Part shown: piece by piece, positions 8,603-17,463 of the stretch
Position numbering within the stretch: position 1 is the first letter of the stretch
Layout of the letters: each line of letters begins with the position of its first letter
DNA from: Comamonas phosphati
GTDB taxonomy: Bacteria > Pseudomonadota > Gammaproteobacteria > Burkholderiales > Burkholderiaceae_C
Length of the DNA: 64,000 nucleotides
Assembly (NCBI RefSeq): GCF_014637085.1
Contig: NZ_BMEU01000016.1
Location: forward strand, 1 to 64,000
Direction: 5' to 3'
Position numbers and translations under genes: made by a program
The notes under the pieces: generated by a model
What the model was told of the DNA's origin: nothing
The model's database searches: none
The model's input: only the letters and a program-made list of their open reading frames with translations

Positions 8603-8785
8603 GGGCGAACCGCAATGGGGTGGAAATTGGGGAAGAGCGCCCAAGGCTAACGGAATTTCGCCTCGGGGCTGGCCTTTGATTTCTGTCATTGTTCCATGCA
8701 TGGAACGCTTGTGCGGATTCCTGGGCGCTAGTCGTGGCTACCTGGCCTGTTTAGACTGTTAGCCATCGAAAACAGGAGTGAGTCC

Positions 8786-9037
8786 ATGTCGGATCAAGGC
8801 GTTGTGATCGCATTCAAACCTTCTTCGGGTCGCATGGCCCTACGCACGGACGACGGCAGCTTTGTGCTGGCCGAGCAGACCGATGCCAACCCGCTGCGCG
8901 AAGGTCTGAGCCTGCACGGCAACATGCATGCCTTCGGCCCCGAAACCTGGAGTGATGAGGGCGAGCAGGCCCGGTATGAGGTTTTCGTTCTGGCCTGGGA
9001 TTTGTCGCGGGAAGCCGTGGATACGGAAATGCTCTGA
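8786..9037 (+). CDS. Small hypothetical protein
   Basis: An 83-residue acidic protein of no family I recognise. It starts with an ATG preceded by AACAGGAGTGAGTCC, a good ribosome binding site. The sequence has no signal peptide or membrane segment. The opening VVIAFKPSSGRMALRTDDGS then FVLAE reads like alternating beta strands, as in OB-fold or cold-shock-type domains, followed by an acidic middle and YEVFVLAWDL. That beta-barrel idea is only an impression. It is monocistronic, divergent from the CopD-like gene and convergent with the polysaccharide deacetylase ending at 9139. Codon use agrees with the surrounding genes, so it is probably genuine. Confidence 0.7.
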   Translation: MSDQGVVIAFKPSSGRMALRTDDGSFVLAEQTDANPLREGLSLHGNMHAFGPETWSDEGEQARYEVFVLAWDLSREAVDTEML

Positions 9038-9138
9038 CGGTCGGGCAGGGCGCTCCAGGAATGGGGCGACGATGGCCGGGTCTTCTCGACATTGTGGTGG
9101 TCGCGCAGCCGCGCCTATCTTGATGCCGGATAGCCGGA

Positions 9139-10041
9139 TCAAAGCCCCAGCGCATCGAGCCTGGGTTTTTCATATTGCTCGCTTTCGGCCGGATGGCGCA
9201 GGCCCGGCAGGCCCTGCTTTTTGGCCAGCGACCAGACGATGCTCTCGCCCGCGGGCAGGGTGTCTGGCGCTTCCTGGTAGACGGCGTCGGCATAGGCTTG
9301 CTCGGGCGGGATAAAGGTCCAGCCCGCATCGCGCAGGGCTGAAATCACATCGTCCAGGAACATGGCGTTGATGGTGTTGGTGTGCAGCAGCAGCACGTGG
9401 TCGATTTCGCGTCCCATGGCCTGGCGCGCCAACTGGGCGTAATAGGCGGCCCGGTCCAGCAGGTGCCGGATGTAGGGCTGCTTGAAGGCCTGCGGCGACT
9501 CGCCGGGATGCCGCACCATCCAGGCGCGCAGGCGCTGGTCGTAGTACCAGTCGCTCGCATCGATGGAGACGGCGCCCGAGCCATAGCCATGGGCGCTCAG
9601 CCACTGGCGCACGCCGTCGCGCTTGGCCTCGGTATTGCCTTCCTTCAGATAGGGAAAGCGGTAGCGTCTGCTCCAGGATGGGAGGCGCGAGAGCACGTCC
9701 TCGTTGCGCTCCATATCGGACAGATAGCGGTCAAGCGAAACCTGTTTCTCGTCGAGGTTGAGATGGGAATAGCTGTGGTTGCCCACCTGGTGGCCCTGCT
9801 CGAGCCATTTGCCCACCAGGTTCATGCCTTCCTGGCTGTCCACGCGCGAGCCGGCGGCGAACAGGATGCTCTTGATCTCGTTGTCTTTGAGCGCCTTCAG
9901 CAGTTGGTTGTTCAGCGCGCGGGCATTGGGCAGCTTGTCAGGGTCGTAGCCGTCGTCAAAGCTCAAGGCCAGGCGCTGGGCCATGGCCGCCAGTGGCAGG
10001 TACAGGCACAAGGCCAGGGCGGCGATCAAGGGCTTGAGCAT
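9139..10041 (-). CDS. Secreted polysaccharide deacetylase (NodB domain)
   Basis: A 300-residue carbohydrate esterase family 4-type protein. A signal peptide (MLKPLIAALALCLYLPLAAM, cleavage after about AMA) sends it to the periplasm. The metal-dependent deacetylase motifs are visible: SFDDG at residues 27-31, with catalytic and metal-binding Asp29/Asp30, and NHSYSH with His89 and His93. It would remove acetyl or formyl groups from an N-acylated glycan. The specific substrate is unknown. It is the last gene of a three-gene operon, 8 bp after the ynfA-like gene and behind a c-di-GMP signalling gene, so a role in exopolysaccharide or cell-wall change under c-di-GMP control is a reasonable guess. 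Confidence 0.88.
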   Translation of the reverse strand: MLKPLIAALALCLYLPLAAMAQRLALSFDDGYDPDKLPNARALNNQLLKALKDNEIKSILFAAGSRVDSQEGMNLVGKWLEQGHQVGNHSYSHLNLDEKQVSLDRYLSDMERNEDVLSRLPSWSRRYRFPYLKEGNTEAKRDGVRQWLSAHGYGSGAVSIDASDWYYDQRLRAWMVRHPGESPQAFKQPYIRHLLDRAAYYAQLARQAMGREIDHVLLLHTNTINAMFLDDVISALRDAGWTFIPPEQAYADAVYQEAPDTLPAGESIVWSLAKKQGLPGLRHPAESEQYEKPRLDALGL

Positions 10042-10049
10042 GGGGTGTC

Positions 10050-10373
10050 TCAGCCCCGGGGGGCAAAGGCGATCAGGCCCATGCCCAGCAAGCAGACCAG
10101 CACGCCGGCGACGTCCCAGGCCGTGGGGCGCACGCCGTCCACCAGCCACAGCCAGGCCAGCGCCACGCCGACATAGACCCCGCCATAGGCCGCGTACACG
10201 CGCCCCGCCGCTGCCGGGTGCAGCGTCAGCAGCCAGGCGAATGCCGCGAGGCTGACGGCGGCAGGCAGCAAAAGCCATGCACTGCCGCCTTGCTTGAGCC
10301 ACAGCCAGGGCAGGTAGCAGCCCACGATTTCGGCTACGGCCGTCAGCACATAAAGCAAAAAGGTCTTGGTCAC
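10050..10373 (-). CDS. YnfA (UPF0060) family small membrane protein
   Basis: A 107-residue protein with four transmembrane helices: [20 protein letters not shown], then [40 protein letters not shown] and [19 protein letters not shown]. The AEIxGCY(L/F) and AAYGG(V/I)YV motifs identify the YnfA family, a relative of small multidrug resistance proteins, inner membrane, function poorly known. The start is GTG at 10373, whose GTGA overlaps the stop codon of the PAS-GGDEF-EAL gene, so translation is probably coupled. The deacetylase gene follows after 8 bp. Confidence 0.88.
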   Translation of the reverse strand: MTKTFLLYVLTAVAEIVGCYLPWLWLKQGGSAWLLLPAAVSLAAFAWLLTLHPAAAGRVYAAYGGVYVGVALAWLWLVDGVRPTAWDVAGVLVCLLGMGLIAFAPRG

Positions 10374-12706
10374 TGCGCCGCGTCGGGGTCTGGAAAGACA
10401 AGGCTGCATTGTGTCTGGCTTCGGGCCAGAGCTGCCAATGCCGGTACCGATTCCTTGAGCACCAGATCCTGGAACTGGGCTGCGGGCACAGGCGGGCTCA
10501 TCAAAAAGCCCTGCCAGGCAAAGCAGCCTATGGCTTCCAGGAACTGGCACTGGGCCTGCGTCTCCACGCCTTCGGCGATCACGCGCAAGCCCAGGCTGTT
10601 GGCCAGGGCGACGATGGTGCGAGCGATGGCGGCATCGTTGGGGTCGGTCAGCACATCGTGCACAAAGCTGCGGTCGATCTTCAGCTGGTTCAGCGGCAGG
10701 CGCTTCAGATAGGCCAGCGACGAATAGCCGGTGCCGAAATCGTCCAGCGAGAAGCTTATGCCTTGGGCCTGGAGCTTGGCCATCTTGGCGATGGTGTTGT
10801 CCACGTCGCTGAGCAGCAGGCTTTCGGTCAGCTCCAGCTTTAGCAGGCGCGGATCGGCGCCATGCTCGGCCAGGGCTCTGAGCACCTGTTGCACGAACTC
10901 GGGACGGTAGAACTGCTTGGCGCTGACATTGATGGCCAGCGTCAGCTGGGCCAGCCCGGGATGCCGGGCCCAGGCGGCCAACTGGCGGCAGGCCGCGTGC
11001 AGCACCCATTCGCCCAGCTCCACGATCAGCCCCGTTTCCTCGGCCAGGGCAATGAACTCGCCGGGCGAGACCGAGCCACGGCGCGGGTGCTGCCAGCGCA
11101 GCAGGCCTTCGGCCCCCACCACCCGGCCGTGCTCCACCTGGGGTTGGTAGAACAGCTCGAACTGCTGTTGCGCCAGGCCGGTGCGCATTTCGTGCTCCAG
11201 CGTTCTGCGCTCCTGCAGTGCGGCCTGCAGCGCCGGGTCGAAGAACTGCGCGGTGTTGCGGCCCTGGTTCTTGGCCTGGTACATGGCCATTTCGGCCCGC
11301 TGCAGCACTTCCTTGGCGGAAAGCGGCTGGCCGGGGGCAATCCCGGGCTCGGGGCCGAACAGGCTCAATCCCAGGCTGGCGGTGACTTGGCTGGGAAGGC
11401 CGGCCATGGGCTCGCGCACCAGCGCCAGTGCGCGGTGGGCCTGTTTTTCCAGATGGGCGGCGGCTGCGACGGCGTCGGGGCCCAGGTCGTCGAGCAGGAT
11501 CACGAAGTCGTCGCCGCTCTGGCGGGCCACGGTCACGCCGGCGCCCATGCCGTGGCCCAGGCGCTGGCCTAGCCCCTGCAGCAGGGCGTCGCCATGCTCC
11601 AGGCCCACGGTCTCGTTGAAGGCCTTGAAGTTGTCTATGTCCAGCAGCAGCACGCCACCCCAGTGCTGGCGCCGCTGGCAGCTGACCAGCGCCTGCTGCA
11701 GCCGGTCCATGAGCAGGCGCCGGTTCGGCAGCGCCGTGAGCGGGTCGTAGAAGGCCAGGCGCTTGGCTACGTCTTCCGCGGCTTTGCGCTGGCTCTGATC
11801 CTGCAGCACCATGAGGCAGCCCTCTTCGAGCAGGACGCCGCTCATGTTCACGGTGCGGCGGATGCCGTCGGCGCCATGAAGCGAAATCTCCTTCGCCGCG
11901 ATGGCACATGCAGCGTTCGAGGGCTCGTCGGCAGGGTGGGCCGCGGCAGCCCGGGAGCGGGCGCGGGCCTTGGCCTCTTCCCAGCGCCGCATGGCGCGCT
12001 TGCGCTGGGCTTCGTTGGTGATGACGCGGCTCCACCAGTGCTGATTGTGCGTGTCGGGCGCTTGCGGATTGCCGGCAATGCGCAGGAATTCATTGTTCCA
12101 ATAGGCAAAGCTGCCGTCGTTGCGCTCCATGACCAGGCCCACGGGTAGCCGCTGCATCAGATGGCGCAACTGCCTGTGCCCCTGCTGCTGTATCTGCTGC
12201 AGGCGCTTGCGTTCGCTGATGTCCTGCACCAGGGCCAGCAGCATACGGGGGCGCTGGCCTAGCGCGGAGACGTGGGTCTCGACCCAGATGGTCTGGCCAT
12301 CCTTGCGCAGCAGGCAGTATTCGCCGTGGATGGTCTTGGTCTGGTCGCTGACCAGGGCGGCGAGCAGCCCGGAGACATGTTCCTTGTTCTCCGGCGTACA
12401 CAGATCCAGGATCTTGCGCCGGTACAGGTCCTGTGCCGAATAGCCGGACATGGCACAGTAGCGCTGGTTGGCCGCCATGATGCGCAGGCTGGAGGTATCG
12501 ATCTGCACCACGCCCAGCGCGGCCTGTTCATGCAGCGCCTGGAAGCGGGCATCGCTGTCGCGCCAGCCGCGCATCGACCGGCTCCAGACCCACGCCAGCA
12601 CGGCCGGCATGCCTATTATCACCAGCGCCAGCAGGCTGCAGGAAAGAGCGCGCTCCAGCCAGGTAAGGCCGGTGCCGACGGGAAGCCACTGCGCGAGAAA
12701 GGACAT
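10370..12706 (-). CDS. Membrane-anchored PAS-GGDEF-EAL protein, GGDEF site degenerate
   Basis: A 778-residue c-di-GMP signalling protein. One N-terminal membrane helix (about residues 18-42) is followed by two PAS domains (about 55-170 and 180-320), a GGDEF domain (about 330-490) and an EAL domain (about 505-755). The diguanylate cyclase signature is SGDDF at residues 397-401 instead of GG(D/E)EF, so cyclase activity is doubtful; it may be a GTP-binding regulatory domain. The EAL domain keeps the main features: [11 protein letters not shown] with Glu533 (EGL for EAL), NVSAKQF, ELTESLL and [17 protein letters not shown], so it is probably an active c-di-GMP phosphodiesterase. It heads an operon with ynfA and a polysaccharide deacetylase and is the only signalling gene of that unit. 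Confidence 0.92.
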   Translation of the reverse strand: MSFLAQWLPVGTGLTWLERALSCSLLALVIIGMPAVLAWVWSRSMRGWRDSDARFQALHEQAALGVVQIDTSSLRIMAANQRYCAMSGYSAQDLYRRKILDLCTPENKEHVSGLLAALVSDQTKTIHGEYCLLRKDGQTIWVETHVSALGQRPRMLLALVQDISERKRLQQIQQQGHRQLRHLMQRLPVGLVMERNDGSFAYWNNEFLRIAGNPQAPDTHNQHWWSRVITNEAQRKRAMRRWEEAKARARSRAAAAHPADEPSNAACAIAAKEISLHGADGIRRTVNMSGVLLEEGCLMVLQDQSQRKAAEDVAKRLAFYDPLTALPNRRLLMDRLQQALVSCQRRQHWGGVLLLDIDNFKAFNETVGLEHGDALLQGLGQRLGHGMGAGVTVARQSGDDFVILLDDLGPDAVAAAAHLEKQAHRALALVREPMAGLPSQVTASLGLSLFGPEPGIAPGQPLSAKEVLQRAEMAMYQAKNQGRNTAQFFDPALQAALQERRTLEHEMRTGLAQQQFELFYQPQVEHGRVVGAEGLLRWQHPRRGSVSPGEFIALAEETGLIVELGEWVLHAACRQLAAWARHPGLAQLTLAINVSAKQFYRPEFVQQVLRALAEHGADPRLLKLELTESLLLSDVDNTIAKMAKLQAQGISFSLDDFGTGYSSLAYLKRLPLNQLKIDRSFVHDVLTDPNDAAIARTIVALANSLGLRVIAEGVETQAQCQFLEAIGCFAWQGFLMSPPVPAAQFQDLVLKESVPALAALARSQTQCSLVFPDPDAAQ

Positions 12707-13108
12707 GAATAGGTGTGATCAAACAATAGGATCCGCGAAGCAGGATCCATGGCCGTTTCTAGTCCGCCAGGATCTTCCCGTCGTTCTTGTGTCGACCATA
12801 AGAGCAGATGCCGCAAAAGACTGCATTTTGAAGGAAGTTTCCTACGTGTCCAAAGGCAGGGGAACGGCGGGAGCAACCCAGCAGGTAGGGGCCGAAGCCG
12901 CGGCCTTGCTTCGAAGGAATGCTTCAAATACAGGAGCTGCGCGGGCCAATGATATAAAGGTCTGAATGTGAAATTTGGTCAAACCTCGGCCTCAGGCCCG
13001 TCTGAGCGGTAAGTCTTGTTGTTTTGTTTTATTTATGCAACAAAGAAGGCGGGCGCATGCGGGCCGGAGAGCATTCCTGAAACCTGGCCTCTGGCCGACA
13101 ATGAGGCC
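12707..13108. other. Divergent intergenic region with no gene seen
   Basis: About 400 bp between the divergent c-di-GMP gene and the flavodoxin-like gene. Several open frames exist but none has a ribosome binding site or family character. It must hold both promoters, but I could not assign clear -35/-10 boxes. A direct GGATCC repeat (12730 and 12744 region) looks accidental. Confidence 0.5.
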
Positions 13109-13606
13109 ATGTCCGCCAAGATCCTGCTCATCATCCACCACTCCCTGACGGGCGGCACCCGGCAGATGGCGCAAGCCGCCGCCGCCGCGGCCCAGGCCGA
13201 GGAGGGGGTGCAAGTGCGTCTGCTCGAGGCCGGACAGGCGGGGCCTGAGGATCTGCTGGCGGCAGACGGCTATGTTTTTGCGACGCCGGAGAATCTGGCC
13301 GCCGTCAGCGGGGTGATGAAGGATTTTTTCGATCGCAGCTATTACGGTGCGCTCGACCGCATCAACGGCCGGCCCTATGCCACGCTGATCTGCGCGGGCA
13401 GCGACGGCCATAACGCGGCCCGGCAGATCGCACGCATTGCCACGGGATGGCGTCTTCAGCCCGTGGCCGAACCCCTGATCGTCTGCACCCATGCTCAGAC
13501 GCCCGAGGCCATTCTCGCGCCCAAGCAGATCGATGCGGCCGAGCTGGAGCGCTGCCGGGAACTGGGGCAGGCGTTTGCCGCAGGGCTGGCGCTTGGAGTT
13601 TTCTAG
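13109..13606 (+). CDS. Flavodoxin-like FMN-dependent oxidoreductase
   Basis: A 165-residue single-domain flavoprotein of the flavodoxin/NADPH-dependent FMN reductase fold. It opens with the first strand and phosphate-binding loop KILLIIHHSLTGGTRQMAQA, in which HHSLTGGT stands for the usual SxTGNT. The sequence ADGYVFATPENLAAVSGVMK then DFFDRSYY corresponds to the family's GYVFGTPENFGxMSGxMKDFFDR element that stacks the isoalloxazine ring. The ATG at 13109 is chosen because the preceding in-frame residues are not family-like. It probably reduces quinones, nitro compounds or a protein partner. No redox partner is adjacent. Confidence 0.85.
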   Translation: MSAKILLIIHHSLTGGTRQMAQAAAAAAQAEEGVQVRLLEAGQAGPEDLLAADGYVFATPENLAAVSGVMKDFFDRSYYGALDRINGRPYATLICAGSDGHNAARQIARIATGWRLQPVAEPLIVCTHAQTPEAILAPKQIDAAELERCRELGQAFAAGLALGVF

Positions 13607-13721
13607 GCCGGAGTGACTGGGCGGCACCTGGCGCCAAGGCTCGGCGAGGGCAGTGGGCGCGTTATGATTCGGCCGCCCTTTGTCCTCGATTTCCATACTG
13701 CCATAGACCGCCTCTGACACC

Positions 13722-16700
13722 GTGCGCCTGAATTCGATCAAGCTCTCCGGCTTCAAATCCTTTGCCGAGCCCACCAACTTCGTCCTGCCCGGCCAGATGG
13801 TCGGCGTGGTGGGCCCCAACGGCTGCGGCAAGTCCAACATCATGGACGCGGTGCGCTGGGTGCTGGGGGAGTCCAAGGCGAGCGAGCTGCGCGGCGAGTC
13901 CATGCAGGACGTGATCTTCAACGGCACCACGCAAAGAAAGCCCGCCAGCCGGGCCAGCGTGGAGCTGACCTTCGACAACAGCGATCATCGCGCCGGCGGC
14001 CAGTGGGGGCAGTTCGGCGAAATCGCCGTCAAGCGCGTGCTCACGCGCGAAGGCAACAGCAGCTATTTCATCAACAACCAGCCCGTGCGCCGCCGCGACG
14101 TGCAGGACGTGTTCCTGGGCACCGGCCTGGGGCCGCGTGCCTACGCCATCATCGGCCAGGGCACGATCAGCCGCATCATCGAGTCGCGCCCCGAAGAGCT
14201 GCGCCTGTTCCTCGAAGAGGCGGCCGGAGTCTCCAAGTACAAGGAGCGCCGGCGCGAGACCGAGAACCGCCTCTCGGCCACGACCGAGAACCTCACGCGC
14301 GTGGAAGACATTCTGCGCGAGCTCAATGCCAACCTCGACAAGCTCCAGAAGCAGGCCGAGGTGGCGGCCAGGTACAACGACCTCAACGCCCAGGTCACGC
14401 TCAAGCAGCAGCAGCTCTGGTATCTGAAGCGCGCCGAGGCCGAGGCCGAGCAGGGCCGGGTGCGCGTCGAAGGCCTCAAGGTGGTCAACGAGCTCGAAGA
14501 GCGCATGGCCGACATCCGCAACAACGAAAGCGGACTCGAAACCCTGCGCCAGGCCCATTACGACGCCAGCGACCAGGTCAACCAGGCCCAGGCCAGGCTC
14601 TACGAGGCCACGGCCGATGTCGGCAAGCTCGAAGCCGAGATCCGCTACGTGGTCGAAGGCCGCCAGCGCGTGAGCCAGCGCCTGCAGCAGCTGGCCGAGC
14701 AGGTGTTGCTGTGGAACAGCCGCAGCGAGGAAGCCCAGGCCGAGATCGAGAACCTCGAAGGCGCGGGCATGGATGCCGAAGAGCAGGCCGAAATGCTGGC
14801 CGCCCAGGTCGAGGAGCAGACCATGCGCCTGCCGGATCTGGAGGACGCCTTGCGCGCCGCGCAGAAGGCCGATGCCGACCAGCGCGGCTCCGTCGTGCAG
14901 GTGCAGCAGCAGATCCAGGTGCTGGCCGCCGAGCAGCGCAGCCTGGATGAGCAGCGCCGCCAGTTCGAGAGCCGCTTCGAGCGCCTGCGTGCCGACCGCA
15001 ATGCGCTGGAGACGCCCGACGAAGCGCGCCTGGCCAATCTGCAGGCGCAGTTGAGTGAAGCGCAGGAGCTGGCCGAGATGGCCGATGCCGTGCTCAATGA
15101 GCTGCAGGAATCCGTGCCGCAGCTGGACGAAGACCGCCGCGCCCGCCAGAAGGCCGTCAATGAGGAAAGCAGCCGCCACGCGGACCTGTCCGCGCGCCTG
15201 GAGGCACTCAAGGCCTTGCAGGAAAAGGTCAAGACCGACGGCAAGCTCCAGCCCTGGCTGGCCAAGCACGGCCTGGACGGCCTGCAGGGGCTGTGGAGCC
15301 GCATCGCCATCGAGCCCGGCTGGGAGAACGCACTGGAAGCCGCCTTGCGCGAGCGTATGGGCGCGCTCGAAGTCGGCCGCCTGGACATGGTGCGCGGCTT
15401 TCTGGGCTCGGGCGGGCAGGATGCACCGCCGGCCCGGCTGGCCTTCTTCAGCCCGCCCCTGGCGGCGACGGCAGCGGCAACTGCCGCTGCACGCTTTGCG
15501 CGGCTGTCGGACCTGCTCAGGATCAACGATGCCGGCCTGCGGGCCGTGCTGTCCGACTGGCTCACGGGCTGCTATACCGCGTCCAGCCTGGATGAAGCCC
15601 TGAGCCGCCGCGCCGACCTGCAGCCCGGCGAGGTGGTCTACGTGCCCACGGGCCATGCCGTCAGCGCCCACAGCGTCACTTTCTACGCCCAGGATTCCGA
15701 GCAATCGGGCCTGCTGGCGCGGGCCCAGGAAATCGAGCACCTCGAAAAGGAAGTGCGCGCCCAGGTCCTGATCGCCGACGAGTCGCGCTCGGCCCTGGTG
15801 CGCGCCGAAAGCGCCTATGCCGATGCGTCCCAGCGCCTGGTTGCGGCGCGCCGCGAAGCCACCGAGACCCAGGGCCGTGCGCACGAGCTGCAGGTCGAAA
15901 CCTTGCGCCTGTCGCAACTGGCCGAGCAGGCCCGCGCGCGCAACGCCCAGATTGCGGCCGACCTGTCCGAGGTCGAGGCCCAGCTGTCCGACATCGAAGA
16001 GCGGCGCGTAGCCGCCGAGGCCCGTTTCGAAGAGCTGGACATGCAGCTGGCCGACAGCCAGGAGCGCCATGCCCAACTGGGCGACAAGGTGCTGGAGTCC
16101 GAGCGGCGCCTTAACGAATCGCGCGAGCAGCTGCGCAGCCTGGAGCGCCAGGCCCAGGAAGCGACTTTCTCCCAGCGCAGCCTGCATGCGCGGCGTGCCG
16201 AGCTGTCGCGCACCATCGAGACCGCCAGCCAGCAGGCCCGTTCGCTGGCCGAGGAGCAGCAGCGTGCCCAGGACGAGCTGTCGCGCCTGACCGATGCCGC
16301 GGCCCAGGGCGGGTTGCAGGATGCGCTGGACCTGAAGATGCAGCGTGAGAAGGATGTGGCCGAGCGCCGCAGCGAATACGACGACCTGACCAACAAGCTG
16401 CGCGCCAGCGACGAGCGCCGCCAGTCGCTGGAAAAGGCGCTGGACCCGCTGCGCCAGCGCATCACCGAATTCCAGCTCAAGGAGCAGGCCGCGCGTCTGG
16501 GCCTGGAGCAGTACAGCAATCTGCTGACCGAGGCCGAGGCCGATCTCGCGGCCGTGGCCCAGTCCATTGCCGAAGGCAATGTGCGCATACAGGGCCTGCA
16601 GGGCGAGATCGACCGCCTGCACCGCGAGATCCAGGCCCTGGGCGCGGTGAACCTGGCCGCGCTCGACGAACTCACGCTGGCGCGCGAGCGCAAGACCTTC

Positions 16701-17255
16701 CTCGATGCGCAGATGGACGACCTGACCCGCGCCATGGACACGCTGGAAGACGCGATCCGCAAGATCGACGCCGAGACGCGCGAGCTGCTCTCGGGCACCT
16801 TCGATACCGTGAATCACCACTTCGGCCGCATGTTCCCCGAGCTGTTCGGCGGCGGTCAGGCCAAGCTCGTGATCACGGGCGACGAGATCCTGGATGCCGG
16901 CGTGCAGGTGATTGCCCAGCCGCCGGGCAAGAAGAACCAGACCATCCACCTGCTTTCGGGCGGCGAGAAGGCGCTCACGGCGATTGCGCTGGTGTTCGCC
17001 ATCTTCCAGCTCAACCCTGCGCCTTTCTGTCTGCTGGACGAGGTGGACGCGCCGCTGGACGACGCCAACACCGAGCGCTACGCCAAGCTGGTGTCCAGCA
17101 TGAGCCGGGGCACGCAGTTCCTGTTCATCAGCCACAACAAGATCGCCATGGAAATGGCCGGGCAGCTGATCGGCGTGACCATGCAGGAACAAGGTGTTTC
17201 ACGAATTGTTGCGGTGGACATGGAGTCCGCCCTGTCCATGACTGAGCTATCCTGA
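13722..17255 (+). CDS. smc: Chromosome segregation protein SMC
   Basis: A 1177-residue SMC ATPase, full family length. The start is GTG at 13722. The Walker A motif is GPNGCGKS (residues 31-38), followed by long coiled coils (about 165-500 and 680-1010) separated by the hinge domain (about 505-660). The C-terminal head has the ABC signature LSGGEK (1078-1083) and the Walker B/D-loop CLLDEVDAPLDDANTERY. The dimer, with ScpA and ScpB encoded elsewhere, compacts and separates sister chromosomes in the nucleoid. It leads the smc-zipA-ligA gene order conserved in many betaproteobacteria. The large open frame on the opposite strand (13662-17192) is a shadow caused by codon bias. Confidence 0.97.
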   Translation: MRLNSIKLSGFKSFAEPTNFVLPGQMVGVVGPNGCGKSNIMDAVRWVLGESKASELRGESMQDVIFNGTTQRKPASRASVELTFDNSDHRAGGQWGQFGEIAVKRVLTREGNSSYFINNQPVRRRDVQDVFLGTGLGPRAYAIIGQGTISRIIESRPEELRLFLEEAAGVSKYKERRRETENRLSATTENLTRVEDILRELNANLDKLQKQAEVAARYNDLNAQVTLKQQQLWYLKRAEAEAEQGRVRVEGLKVVNELEERMADIRNNESGLETLRQAHYDASDQVNQAQARLYEATADVGKLEAEIRYVVEGRQRVSQRLQQLAEQVLLWNSRSEEAQAEIENLEGAGMDAEEQAEMLAAQVEEQTMRLPDLEDALRAAQKADADQRGSVVQVQQQIQVLAAEQRSLDEQRRQFESRFERLRADRNALETPDEARLANLQAQLSEAQELAEMADAVLNELQESVPQLDEDRRARQKAVNEESSRHADLSARLEALKALQEKVKTDGKLQPWLAKHGLDGLQGLWSRIAIEPGWENALEAALRERMGALEVGRLDMVRGFLGSGGQDAPPARLAFFSPPLAATAAATAAARFARLSDLLRINDAGLRAVLSDWLTGCYTASSLDEALSRRADLQPGEVVYVPTGHAVSAHSVTFYAQDSEQSGLLARAQEIEHLEKEVRAQVLIADESRSALVRAESAYADASQRLVAARREATETQGRAHELQVETLRLSQLAEQARARNAQIAADLSEVEAQLSDIEERRVAAEARFEELDMQLADSQERHAQLGDKVLESERRLNESREQLRSLERQAQEATFSQRSLHARRAELSRTIETASQQARSLAEEQQRAQDELSRLTDAAAQGGLQDALDLKMQREKDVAERRSEYDDLTNKLRASDERRQSLEKALDPLRQRITEFQLKEQAARLGLEQYSNLLTEAEADLAAVAQSIAEGNVRIQGLQGEIDRLHREIQALGAVNLAALDELTLARERKTFLDAQMDDLTRAMDTLEDAIRKIDAETRELLSGTFDTVNHHFGRMFPELFGGGQAKLVITGDEILDAGVQVIAQPPGKKNQTIHLLSGGEKALTAIALVFAIFQLNPAPFCLLDEVDAPLDDANTERYAKLVSSMSRGTQFLFISHNKIAMEMAGQLIGVTMQEQGVSRIVAVDMESALSMTELS

Positions 17256-17262
17256 GCTTTAT

Positions 17263-17423
17263 GGCAACGCTGAACAAGTCCCTCGCGCACGTCGCATCCC
17301 TTGCTTGGGCAGTCTGCGGCGTTGCAAATCCTCGCCATAGCTACGGCTATGGCGGCGGTTTGCGCCTTGCAGCCCATCCCAATCCAGGGCGCGCCGTATC
17401 GCAGGGACTTATTCAGCCTTGCC
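17263..17423. repeat. 161-bp palindromic element between smc and zipA (MITE-like)
   Basis: Terminal inverted repeats of about 23 bp: GGCAACGCTGAACAAGTCCC at 17263 and its inverted partner GGGACTTATTCAGCCTTGCC ending at 17423. The centre is a strong hairpin, GCCATAGC-tac-GGCTATGGC (17335-17354), and the sequence between is also loosely palindromic. It begins 7 bp after the smc stop codon. It has the shape of a non-autonomous miniature element or REP-type repeat. No target duplication is obvious. Confidence 0.65.
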
Positions 17424-17463
17424 CTGCCGACTATCGACCGTTCACATACTGCTTTTCTCACAC

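Noticed and set aside
13662-17192. 1176-codon minus-strand ORF opposite smc
   Set aside because: Shadow frame created by the strong codon bias of smc; composition is Leu/Gln/His/Gly-rich with no domain.
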